From Saccoglossus kowalevskii (Eukaryota; Hemichordata; Enteropneusta; Harrimaniidae): a stretch of 28,126 nucleotides of DNA. Positions 1-9,980 of this stretch are shown one piece after another. The DNA lies in contig NW_003108907.1 in assembly GCF_000003605.2 (NCBI RefSeq), forward strand, positions 1 to 28,126. Direction: 5' to 3'. Below the pieces are notes generated by a model that saw only the letters and a program-made list of their open reading frames with translations, did not search any database and had not been told where the DNA came from. The stretch's first letter is position 1. Every line of letters begins with the position of its first letter. Made by a program: the position numbers and the translations under genes.

Positions 1-1517
1 TCATCACGGTTGGTTCTGCTGGCCAGCTGGACTTATCTCACTGATAACAGTTGGTTCTGCTGGCCAGCTGGACTCATCTCACTGATTACAGTTGGTTCTG
101 CTGGCCACCTGGACTCATCTCACTGATTACAGTTGGTTCTGCTGGCCACCTGGACTCATCTCACTGATTACAGTTGGTTCTGCTGGCCACTTGGATCCAT
201 CTCACTGATTACGGTTAGTTCTGCTGGCCACTTGGATCCATCTCACTGATTACGGTTAGTTCTGCTGGCCACCTGGAGTCATCTCACTGATTACAGTTGG
301 TTCTGCTGGCCACTTGGATCCATCTCACTGATTACGGTTAGTTCTGCTGGCCACCTGGAGTCATCTCACTGATTACAGTTGGTTCTGCTGGCCACTTGGA
401 TCCATCTCACTGATTACTGTTGGTTCTGCTGGCCACTTGGATCCATCTCACTGATTACTGTTGGTTCTGCTGGCCACCTGAAGTCATCTCACTGATTACA
501 GTTGGTTCAGCTGGCCACCTGAAGTCATCTCACTGATTACAGTTGGTTCAGCTGGCCACCTGAAGTCATCTCACTGATAACAGTTGGTTCTGCTGGCCAC
601 CTGGACTCATCTCACTGATTACAGTTGGTTCTGCTGGCCACTTGGATCCATCTCACTGTTTACGGTTGGTTCTGCTTGCCACCCGAAGTCATCTCACTGA
701 TTTCGGTTGGTTCTGCTGGCCACATGGATACATCTCACTGATTTCGGTTGGTTCTGCTGGCCACATGGATCCATCTCACTGATTAGTTGATTCTGCTGGC
801 CACCTGGACTCGTCTCACTGATTACAGGTAGTTCTGCTGGCCACCTGGACTCATCTCACTGATTACAGGTAGTTCTGCTGGCCACCTGGACTCATCTCAC
901 TGATTACAGTTGGTTCTGCTGGCCACCTGAAGTCATCTCACTGATTTCGGTTGGTTCTGCTGGCCACCTGGACTCATCTCACTGATTACAGGTAGTTCTG
1001 CTGGCCACCTGGACTCATCTCACTGTTTACGGCTGGTTCTGCTGGCCACCCAAAACCATCTCACTGATTTTGATTGTTTCTGCTGGCCATCTGGAGTCAT
1101 CTCACTGATTTCGGTTGGTTCTGCTGGCCACCTGGACTCATCTCACTGATTACAGTTGGTTCTGCTGGCCACCTGGACTCATCTCACTGATTACAGTTGG
1201 TTCTGCTTGCCACCCGAAGTCATCTCACTGATTTTGGTTGGTTCTGCTGGCCACATGGATTTATCTCACTGATTAGTTGGTTCTGCTGGCCACCTGGACT
1301 CATCTCACTGATTACAGTTGGTTCTGCTGGCCACCTGGACTCATCTCACTGATTACAGTTGGTTCTGCTGGCCACCTGGACTCGTCTCACTGATTACAGG
1401 TGGTTCTGCTGGCCACCTGGACTCATCTCACTGATTACAGGTGGTTCTGCTGGCCACCTGCAGTCATCTCACTGATTACAGTTGGTTCTGCTGGCCACCT
1501 GAAGTCATCTCACTGAT
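1..1517 (+). repeat. Left-end block, copy 1 of a 1.5-kb segmental repeat
   Basis: This stretch matches 23133-24690 monomer for monomer, with offsets of 23132, 23091, 23132 and 23173, each step being a one-monomer gain or loss. Shared rare monomers include CAGCTGGACTTATC (near 24-37), CATGGATACATC (near 723), CCCAAAACCA (1049), GGATTTATC (near 1257) and CTGCAG (1458). The copy here has three CTGAAG monomers near 480-590 where the partner has two, and lacks one monomer at the GATTAGTTGATTC junction near 782. The first bases read TCATCACGG, which looks like a monomer with 9 bp missing. No gene is present. Confidence 0.88.
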
Positions 1518-2522
1518 TTCGGTTGGTTCTGCTGGCCACATGGATACATCTCACTGATTTCGGTTGGTTCTGCTGGCCACATGGATCCATCTCACTGATT
1601 AGTTGGTTCTGCTGGCCACCTGGATTCATCTCACTGATTACAGTTGATTCTGCTGGCCACCTGGACTCGTCTCACTGATTACAGGTAGTTCTGCTGGCCA
1701 CCTGGACTCATCTTACTGTTTACGGTTGGTTCTGCTGGCCACCTGGACTCATCTCACTGTTTACGGTTGGTTCTGCTGGCCACCCGAAGTCATCTCACTG
1801 ATTTCGGTTGGTTCTGCTGGCCACCTGGAGTCTTCTCACTGATTGCAGTTGGTTCTGCTGGCCATCTGGACTCATCTCACTGATTACAGTTGGATCTGCT
1901 GGCCACCTGAAGTCATCTCACTGATAACAGTTGGTTCTGCTGGCCACCTGGACTCATCTCACTGATTACAGGTAGTTCAGCTGGCCACCTGGACTCATCT
2001 CACTGATTACAGTTGGTTCTGCTGGCCACTTGGATCCATCTCACTGATTACGGTTAGTTCTGCTGGCCACTTGGATCCATCTCACTGATTACGGTTAGTT
2101 CTGCTGGCCACCTGGAGTCATCTCACTGATTACAGTTGGTTCTGCTGGCCACTTGAATCCATCTCACTGATTACGGTTAGTTCTGCTGGCCACCTGGAGT
2201 CATCTCACTGATTACAGTTGGTTCTGCTGGCCACTTGGATCCATCTCACTGATTACTGCTGGTTCTGCTGGCCACTTGGATCCATCTCACTGATTACTGT
2301 TGGTTCTGCTGGCCACCTGAAGTCATCTCACTGATTACAGTTGGTTCAGCTGGCCACCTGAAGTCATCTCACTGATAACAGTTGGTTCTGCTGGCCACCT
2401 GGAGTCATCTCACTGATTACAGTTGGTTCTGCTGGCCACCTGGACTCATCTCACTGATTACAGTTGGTTCTGCTGGCCACTTGGATCCATCTCACTGTTT
2501 ACGGTTGGTTCTGCTTGCCACC
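1500..2522 (+). repeat. 25-mer higher-order repeat, unit 1 (1023 bp)
   Basis: The order of variant monomers here restarts at about 2523. Matching marks are GAAGTCATC followed by CATGGATACATC (1501 and 2524), TGGATTCATC (1621 and 2644), GATTGCAGTT (1841 and about 2864) and the GGTAGTTCAG linker (1971 and about 2994). The constant offset of 1023 equals 25 monomers of 41 bp minus the 2 bp lost in one GATTAGTTGG monomer, so the period is explained by monomer count. The second half of this unit (from about 1935) also recurs at 4673-5473. Confidence 0.87.
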
Positions 2523-3175
2523 CGAAGTCATCTCACTGATTTCGGTTGGTTCTGCTGGCCACATGGATACATCTCACTGATTTCGGTTGGTTCTGCTGGC
2601 CACATGGATCCATCTCACTGATTAGTTGGTTCTGCTGGCCACCTGGATTCATCTCACTGATTACAGTTGATTCTGCTGGCCACCTGGACTCGTCTCACTG
2701 ATTACAGGTAGTTCTGCTGGCCACCTGGACTCATCTTACTGTTTACGGTTGGTTCTGCTGGCCACCTGGACTCATCTCACTGTTTACGGTTGGTTCTGCT
2801 GGCCACCCGAAGTCATCTCACTGATTTCGGTTGGTTCTGCTGGCCACCTGGAGTCTTCTCACTGATTGCAGTTGGTTCTGCTGGCCATCTGGACTCATCT
2901 CACTGATTACAGTTGGATCTGCTGGCCACCTGAAGTCATCTCACTGATAACAGTTGGTTCTGCTGGCCACCTGGACTCATCTCACTGATTACAGGTAGTT
3001 CAGCTGGCCACCTGGACTCATCTCACTGATTACAGTTGGTTCTGCTGGCCACTTGGATCCATCTCACTGATTACGGTTAGTTCTGCTGGCCACTTGGATC
3101 CATCTCACTGATTACGGTTAGTTCTGCTGGCCACCTGGAGTCATCTCACTGATTACAGTTGGTTCTGCTGGCACT
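2523..3175 (+). repeat. 25-mer higher-order repeat, unit 2 (partial)
   Basis: This directly follows the first 1023-bp unit and repeats its first 652 bp or so almost without change. The match breaks at about 3172, where a chimaeric monomer reading GGCACTTGAAGTC joins a CTTGG-type start to a CTGAAG-type monomer and loses one C. The break is a likely deletion or exchange junction, since the order after it matches a different part of the array (17085 onward). Confidence 0.86.
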
Positions 3176-3330
3176 TGAAGTCATCTCAATGATAACAGTT
3201 AGTTCTGCTGACACCTGGACTCATCTCACTGATTACAGTTGGTTCTGCTGGCCACCTGGAGTCTTCTCACTGATTTCGAGTTGGATCTGCTGGCCACCTG
3301 GACTCATCTTACTGTTACGGTTGGTTCTGC
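3172..3330 (+). repeat. Irregular patch with clustered single-base indels
   Basis: Within four monomers there are four private length changes: GGCACTTGAAG (one C lost, 3171), GCTGACACC (one base lost, 3207-3215), TTTCGAGTTGG (one base gained, about 3276) and ACTGTTACGG (one T lost, 3311). Elsewhere in the array most monomers have exact length. By monomer order the patch is paralogous to 17085-17290, which carries its own, different cluster. It could be an unhomogenised old segment or consensus error in the assembly. Confidence 0.75.
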
Positions 3331-3800
3331 TGGCCACCTGGACTCATCTTACTGTTTACGGTTGGTTCTGCTGGCCACCCCAAGTCATCTCACTGATTTC
3401 GGTTGGTTCTGCTGGCCACATGGATCCATCTCACTGATTTCGGTTGGTTCTGCTGGCCACATGGATCCATCTCATTGATTAGTTGGTTCTGCTGGCCACT
3501 TGGATCCTTCACACTGATTACGGTTGGTTCTGCTGGCCACCTGGACTCATCTCACTGATTACTGTTGGTTCTGCTGGCCACCTGAAGTCATCTCACTGAT
3601 AAGTTGGTTCTGCTGGCGACCTGGACTCATCTCACTGTTTACGGTTGGTTCTGCTTGCCACCCGAAGTCATCTCACTGATTTCGGTTGGTTCTGCTGGCC
3701 ACATGGATCCATCTCACTGATTAGTTGGTTCTGCTGGCCACCTGGACTCATCTCACTGATTACAGTTGGTTCTGCTGGCCACCTGGACTCGTCTCACTGA
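3330..3800 (+). repeat. Block present in three copies (3.3, 11.9, 22.1 kb)
   Basis: The run of variants CCCCAAGTC, CATGGATCC, a monomer with CATTGATTAG, CTTGGATCCTTC, a linker GATAAGTTGG and the rare GGCGACCTGG occurs here, at about 11900-12290 and at about 22050-22440. The GGCGAC monomer anchors the three copies (CTGGCGAC at 3613, 12139 and 22292). This copy has one extra CATGGATCC monomer before the CATTGATT monomer (the offset to copy 2 changes from 8567 to 8526). Confidence 0.85.
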
Positions 3801-4504
3801 TTACAGGTGGTTCTGCTGGCCACCTGGACTCATCTCGCTTATTACAGGTAGTTCTGCTGGCCACCTGGACTCATCTCACTGATTACAGTTGGTTCTGCTG
3901 GCCACCTGGTCTCATCTCACTGTTTACGGTTGGTTCTGCTGGCCACCTGGACTCATCTCACTGATTTCGGTTGGTTCTGCTGGCCACCTGGAGTCTTCTC
4001 ACTGATTACGGTTGGTTCTGCTGGCCGTCTGTACTCATCTCACTGATTACAGGTAGTTCTGCTGGCCACCCAAAGTCATCTCACTGATTTTGATTGGTTC
4101 TGCTGGCCACCTGGACTCACCTCACTGATTACAGGTAGTTCTGCTGGCCACCTGGACTCATCTCACTGTTTACGGTTGGTTCTGCTGGCCACCCGAAGTC
4201 ATCTCACTGATTTCGGTTGGTTCTGCTAGCCACCTGGAGTCTTCTCACTGATTACAGTTGGTTCTGCTGGCCATCTGGACTCATCTCACTGATTACAGTT
4301 GGATCTGCTGGCCACCTGAAGTCATCTCAATGATAACAGTTGGTTCTGCTGGCCACCTGGACTCATCTCACTGATTACAGTTGGTTCTGCTGGCCACCTG
4401 GACTCATGTCACTGTTTATGGTTGGTTCTGCTGGCCACCTGGACTCATCTCACTGATTTCAGGTAGTTCTGCTGGCCACCTGGACTCATCTCACTGATTA
4501 CAGT
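3801..4504 (+). repeat. Satellite block with CCCAAAG and GGCCGTCTG monomers
   Basis: From about 3920 this matches 16600-17170 (offset 12682, then 12764 after a two-monomer difference) and, from about 4065, also matches 24870-25430 (offset 20805, then 20887). Diagnostic monomers are GGCCGTCTGTACTC (4023), CCCAAAGTC with a GATTTTGATTGG linker (4069), CTCAATGATAAC (about 4326), CTCATGTCAC (about 4403) and a GATTTCAGGTAG linker (about 4456). CTCATCTCGCTTATTAC near 3831-3847 is a private variant. No gene is present. Confidence 0.82.
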
Positions 4505-4640
4505 TGGTTGTGCTGGCCACCTGAAGTCATCTCACTGATTTCGGTTGGTTCTGCTGCCCCACATAGATCCATCTCATTGATTAGTTGGGTTCTGCTGGCC
4601 ACTTGGATCCTTCACACTGATTATAGGTTGGTTCTGCTGG
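4505..4640 (+). repeat. Irregular patch 2
   Basis: Private changes cluster here: GGTTGTGCTGG (4506), GCTGCCCCACATAG in place of GCTGGCCACATGG (about 4553-4566), GTTGGGTTC with one extra G (about 4585) and GATTATAGGTTGG with one extra base (about 4619). The underlying order (CATAGATCC, CATTGATTAG, CTTGGATCCTTC) is the same as in the 3.33-3.80 kb and 6.55-6.70 kb blocks. Degenerate remnant or assembly error are both possible. Confidence 0.72.
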
Positions 4641-4672
4641 CCACCTGGACTCATCTCACTGATTACTGTTGG

Positions 4673-6098
4673 TTCTGCTGGCCACCTGGACTCATCTCAC
4701 TGATTACAGGTAGTTCAGCTGGCCACCTGGACTCATCTCACTGATTACAGTTGGTTCTGCTGGCCACTTGGATCCATCTCACTGATTACGGTTAGTTCTG
4801 CTGGCCACTTGGATCCATCTCACTGATTACGGTTAGTTCTGCTGGCCACCTGGAGTCATCTCACTGATTACAGTTGGTTCTGCTGGCCACTTGAATCCAT
4901 CTCACTGATTACGGTTAGTTCTGCTGGCCACCTGGAGTCATCTCACTGATTACAGTTGGTTCTGCTGGCCACTTGGATCCATCTCACTGATTACTGCTGG
5001 TTCTGCTGGCCACTTGGATCCATCTCACTGATTACTGTTGGTTCTGCTGGCCACCTGAAGTCATCTCACTGATTACAGTTGGTTCAGCTGGCCACCTGAA
5101 GTCATCTCACTGATAACAGTTGGTTCTGCTGGCCACCTGGAGTCATCTCACTGATTACAGTTGGTTCTGCTGGCCACCTGGACTCATCTCACTGATTACA
5201 GTTGGTTCTGCTGGCCACTTGGATCCATCTCACTGTTTACGGTTGGTTCTGCTTGCCACCCGAAGTCATCTCACTGATTTCGGTTGGTTCTGCTGGCCAC
5301 ATGGATACATCTCACTGATTTCGGTTGGTTCTGCTGGCCACATGGATCCATCTCACTGATTAGTTGGTTCTGCTGGCCACCTGGATTCATCTCACTGATT
5401 ACAGTTGATTCTGCTGGCCACCTGGACTCGTCTCACTGATTACAGGTAGTTCTGCTGGCCACCTGGACTCATCTCACTGATTACAGGTAGTTCTGCTGGC
5501 CACCTGGACTCATCTCACTGATTACAGTTGGTTCTGCTGGCCACCTGAAGTCATCTCACTGATTTCGGTTGGTTCTGCTGGCCACCTGGACTCATCTCAC
5601 TGATTACGGCTGGTTCTGCTGGCCACCCAAAACCATCTCACTGATTTCGATTGTTTCTGCTGGCCATCTGGAGTCATCTCACTGATTTCGGTTGGTTCTG
5701 CTGGCCACCTGGACTCATCTCACTGATTACAGTTGGTTCTGCTGGCCACCTGGACTCATCTCACTGATTACAGTTGGTTCTGCTTGCCACCCGAAGTCAT
5801 CTCACTGATTTTGGTTGGTTCTGCTGGCCACATGGATTTATCTCACTGATTAGTTGGTTCTGCTGGCCACCTGGACTCATCTCACTGATTACAGTTGGTT
5901 CTGCTGGCCACCTGGACTCATCTCACTGATTACAGGTGGTTCTGCTGGCCACCTGGACTCGTCTCACTGATTACAGGTGGTTTTGCTGGCCACCTGGACT
6001 CATCTCACTGATTACAGGTGGTTCTGCTGGCCACCTGCAGTCATCTCACTGTTTACGGTTGGTTCTGCTGGCCACCCCAAGTCATCTCACTGTTTACA
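4673..6098 (+). repeat. 1.4-kb block: left half repeats 1935-2735, whole repeats 25781-27189
   Basis: The first 800 bp match 1935-2735 at a constant offset of 2738, shown by the TAGTTCAGCT linker (1973/4711), CTTGAATCC (2153/4891) and GATTACTGCTGG (2251/about 4989). The whole block also matches 25781-27189 (offset mostly 21050 to 21091), including CCCAAAACCA at 5626, which is CCCAAAACAA at 26717. One monomer near 5600 reads GATTACGGCTGG and appears to fuse two monomers that are separate at 24121-24175 and 26641-26705. The block runs into the first H23 copy. Confidence 0.85.
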
Positions 6099-6328
6099 GT
6101 TGGTTCTGCTGGCCACCTGGACTCATCTCACTAATTACACTTGGTTCTGCTGGCCACCTGGACTCATCTCACTAATTACAGTTGATTCTGCTGGCCACAT
6201 CTCACTGATTACAGTTGGTTCTGCTGGCCACTTGGATCCATCTCACTGATTACTGTTGGTTCTGCTGGCCACCTGAAGTCAATCTCACTGATAACAGTTG
6301 GTTCTGCTGGCCACCTGGACTGACCTCA
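5782..6328 (+). repeat. H23 higher-order repeat, copy 1 (internally deleted)
   Basis: It begins at the GCTTGCC monomer (5782) with a GATTTTGG linker, then GGATTTATC/GATTAGTTGG, CTCGTCTCAC/ACAGGTGG, CTGCAG (6035), then jumps to CACTAATTAC monomers, the 33-bp monomer (6184-6216, here starting GATTC), the 42-bp TCAATCTC monomer and ACTGACCTC (6319-6327). The CACTAATTTCGG to GATTAATTGG section found in other copies is missing, so about 330 bp of the unit has been lost. The segment from about 6105 matches 14986 onward. Confidence 0.83.
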
Positions 6329-6695
6329 CTGATTACAGTTGGTTCTGCTGGCCACCTGAAGTCATCTCACTGATTTCGGTTGGTTCTGCTGGCCACCTGG
6401 ACTCATCTCACTGATTACAGTTGGTTCTGCTAGCCACCTGAAGTCATCTCACTGATTTCGGTTGGTTCTGCTGGCCACCTGGACTCATCTTACTGTTTAC
6501 GGTTGGTTCTGCTGGCCACCTGGACTCATCTTACTGTTTACGGTTGGTTCTGCTGGCCACCCCAAGTCATCTCACTGATTTCGGTTGGTTCTGCTGGCCA
6601 CATGGATCCATCTCATTGATTAGTTGGTTCTGCTGGCCACTTGGATCCTTCACACTGATTATGGTTGGTTCTGCTGGCCACCTGGACTCATCTCA
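6105..6695 (+). repeat. Block repeated at 14986-15576
   Basis: This matches 14986-15576 at a constant offset of 8881, anchored by the rare CTAGCCACCTG monomer (6430 and 15311) and the ACTGACCTC monomer (6319 and 15200). It includes the end of H23 copy 1, two CTCATCTTAC/GTTTACGG monomers, CCCCAAGTC, a CATTGATTAG monomer and CTTGGATCCTTC. The two copies differ at CTTCACAC (here) versus CTTCGCAC (there), a CA/CG difference. Confidence 0.82.
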
Positions 6696-6839
6696 CTGAT
6701 TACTGTTGGTTCTGGTGGCCACCTGAAGTCATCTCACTGATTACAGTTGGTTCTGCTGGCCACCTGAAGTCATCTCACTGTTTACGGTTGGTTCTGCTGG
6801 CCACCCCAAGTCATCTCACTGTTCACGGTTGGTTCTGCT
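6696..6839 (+). repeat. Short bridge of satellite monomers
   Basis: Three to four ordinary monomers: GATTACTGTTGG, a TTCTGGTGGCC variant (about 6710), CTGAAGTC and CCCCAAGTC with a GTTCACGG linker that I saw only here (about 6820). Nothing but the satellite is present. Confidence 0.8.
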
Positions 6840-9175
6840 GGCCACATGGATCCATCTCACTGATTTCGGTTGGTTCTGCTGGCCACATGGATCCATCTCA
6901 CTGATTTCGGTTGGTTCTGCTGGCCACATGGATCCATCTCACTGATTAATTGGTTCTGCTGGCCACCTGGACTCATCTCACTGATTACGGTTAGTTCTGC
7001 TGGCCACCTGGAGTCATCTTACTGATTATAGTTGGTTCTGCTGGCCACTTGGATCCATCTCACTGATTACGGTTAGTTCTGCTGGCCACCTGGAGTCATC
7101 TCACTGATTACAGTTGGTTCTGCTGGCCACCTGGACTCGTCTCACTGATTACAGGTAGTTTTGCTGGCCAGCTGGACTCGTCTCACTGATTACAGTTGGT
7201 TCTGGTGGCCACCTGAAGTCATCTCACTGATTACAGTTGGTTCTGCTGGCCACCTGGACTCATCTCACTGATTACAGGTAGTTCTGCTGGCCACCTGGAC
7301 TCATCTCACTGATTACAGTTGGTTCTGCTGGCCACCTGAAGTCATCTCACTGATAACAGTTGGTTCTGCTGGCCACCTGGACTCATCTCACTGTTTATGG
7401 TTGGTTCTGCTGGCCAGCTGGACTCATCTCACTGTTTACGGTTGGTTCTGCTGGCCACCTGGACTCATCTCACTGATTTCGGTTGGTTCTGCTGGCCACC
7501 TGGAGTCTTCTCACTGATTACGGTTGGTTCTGCTGGCCGTCTGGACTCATCTCACTGATTACAGGTAGTTCTGCTGGCCACCCGAAGTCATCTCACTGAT
7601 TTTGATTGGTTCTGCTGGCCACCTGGAGTCTTCTCACTGATTACAGTTGGATCTGCTGGCCACCTGGACTCACCTCACTGATTACAGGTAGTTCTGCTGG
7701 CCACCTGGACTCATCTCACTGTTTACGGTTGGTTCTGCTGGCCACCCGAAGTCATCTCACTGATTTCGGTTGGTTCTGCTGGCCACCTGGAGTCTTCTCA
7801 CTGATTACAGTTGGTTCTGCTGGCCATCTGGACTCATCTCACTGATTACAGTTGGATCTGCTGGCCACCTGAAGTCATCTCAATGATAACAGTTGGTTCT
7901 GCTGGCCACCTGGACTCATCTCACTGATTACAGGTAGTTGAGCTGGCCACCTGGACTCATCTCACTGATTACTGTTGGTTCTGCTGGCCACCCGAAGTCA
8001 TCTCACTGATTTCGGTTGGTTCTGCTGGCCACCTGGAGTCTTCTCACTGATTACAGTTGGTTCTGCTGGCCATCTGGACTCATCTCACTGATTACAGTTG
8101 GATCTGCTGGCCACCTGAAGTCATCTCAATGATAACAGTTGGTTCTGCTGGCCACCTGGACTCATCTCACTGATTACAGGTAGTTGAGCTGGCCACCTGG
8201 ACTCATCTCACTGATTTCGGTTGGTTCTGCTGGCCACCTGGACTCATCTCACTGATTACAGTTGGTTCTGCTAGCCACCTGAAGTCATCTCACTGATTTC
8301 GGTTGGTTCTGCTGGCCACCTGGACTCATCTTACTGTTTACGGTTGGTTCTGCCGGCCACCCCAAGTCATCTCACTGATTTCGGTTGGTTCTGCTGGCCG
8401 CATGAATCCATCTCACTGATTAGTTGGTTCTGCTGGCCACCTGGACTCATCTCACTGTTTATGGTTGGTTCTGCTGGCCACCTGGACTCATCTCACTGAT
8501 TACGGTTGGTTCTGCTGGCCACCTGGACTCATCTCACTGATTTCGGTTGGTTCTGTTGGCCACCTGGACTCATCTCACTGTTTACGGTTGGTTCTGCTGG
8601 CCACCTGGACTCATCTCACTGTTTACGGTTGGTTCTGCTGGCCACCCGAAGTCATCTCACTGATTTCGGTTGGTTCTGCTGGCCACCTGGAGTCTTCTCA
8701 CTGATTGCAGTTGGTTCTGCTGGCCACCTGGACTCATCTCACTGTTTACGGTTGGTTCTGCTGGCCACCCGAAGTCATCTCACTGATTTCGGTTGGTTCT
8801 GCTGGCCACCTGAAGTCATCTCACTGTTTACGGTTGGTTCTGCTGGCCACCCCAAGTCATCTCACTGTTTACGGTTGGTTCTGCTGGCCACATGGATCCA
8901 TCTCACTGATTTCGGTTGGTTCTGCTGGCCACATGGATCCATCTCACTGATTAATTGGTTCTGCTGGCCACCTGGACTCATCTCACTGATTACGGTTAGT
9001 TCTGCTGTCCACCTGGAGTCATCTTACTGATTACAGTTGGTTCTGCTGGCCACCTGGACTCGTCTCACTGATTACAGGTAGTTTTGCTGGCCAGCTGGAC
9101 TCGTCTCACTGATTACAGTTGGTTTTGGTGGCCACCTGAAGTCATCTCACTGATCACAGTTGGTTCTGCTGGCCA
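6840..9175 (+). repeat. 2.3-kb block, copy 1 (partner 17603-19977)
   Basis: The monomer order matches 17603-19977 at offset 10763, rising to 10804 after one extra monomer in the partner. Anchors are GATTAATTGG (6944/17707), TTCTGGTGG (about 7201/17964), GGCCGCATGAATCC (8397/19201) and TTCTGTTGG (about 8551/19355). Its first part (6900-7400) is also a paralogue of 15840-16290 (offset 8922). Inside it, 7580-7970 and 7990-8210 form a further short tandem, each with CTGGAGTCTTC, GGCCATCTGG, GGATCTGC and CTCAATGATAAC monomers. No gene is present. Confidence 0.87.
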
Positions 9176-9980
9176 CCTGGACTCATCTCACTGATTACAG
9201 TTGGTTCTGCTGGCCACCTGAAGTCATCTCACTGATAACAGTTGGTTCTGCTGGCCACCTGGACTCATCTCACTGATTACAGGTAGTTCTGCTGGCCACA
9301 TGGAGTCATCTCACTGATTACAGTTGGTTCTGCTGGCCACCATGACTCATCTCACTGTTTACGGTTGTTCTGCTGGCCACCTGGACTCATCTCACTGATT
9401 ACAGTTGGTTCTGCTTGCCACCCGAAGTCATCTCACTGATTTTGGTTGGTTCTGCTGGCCACATGGATTTATCTCACTGATTAGTTGGTTCTGCTGGCCA
9501 CCTGGACTCATCTCACTGATTACAGTTGGTTCTGCTGGCCACCTGGACTCATCTCACTGATTACAGTTGGTTCTGCTGGCCACCTGGACTCGTCTCACTG
9601 ATTACAGGTGGTTCTGCTGGCCACCTGGACTCATCTCACTGTTTACGGTTGTTCTGCTGGCCACCTGGACTCATCTCACTGATTACAGTTGGTTCTGCTT
9701 GCCACCCGAAGTAATCTCACTGATTTTGGTTGGTTCTGCTGGCCACATGGATTTATCTCACTGATTAGTTGGTTCTGCTGGCCACCTGGACTCATCTCAC
9801 TGATTTCGGTTGGTTCTGTTGGCCACCTGGACTCATCTCACTGTTTACGGTTGGTTCTGCTGGCCACCTGGACTCATCTCACTGTTTACGGTTGGTTCTG
9901 CTGGCCACCCGAAGTCATCTCACTGATTTCGGTTGGTTCTGCTGGCCACCTGGAGTCTTCTCACTGATTGCAGTTGGTTC
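9176..9980 (+). repeat. About 0.8 kb present in copy 1 but absent from the 17.6-22.7 kb copy
   Basis: The partner block passes directly from the equivalent of 9175 to the equivalent of about 9981, so these 814 bp or so are an insertion here or a loss there. The stretch holds a partial H23 start (GCTTGCC near 9415), a CCATGACTCATC monomer (near 9350), a second GCTTGCC monomer reading GAAGTAATC (near 9700), and, from about 9763, a repeat of 8500-8718 at offset 1263 with the shared TTCTGTTGG monomer. The two ends therefore resemble each other, as expected for unequal exchange. Confidence 0.8.
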
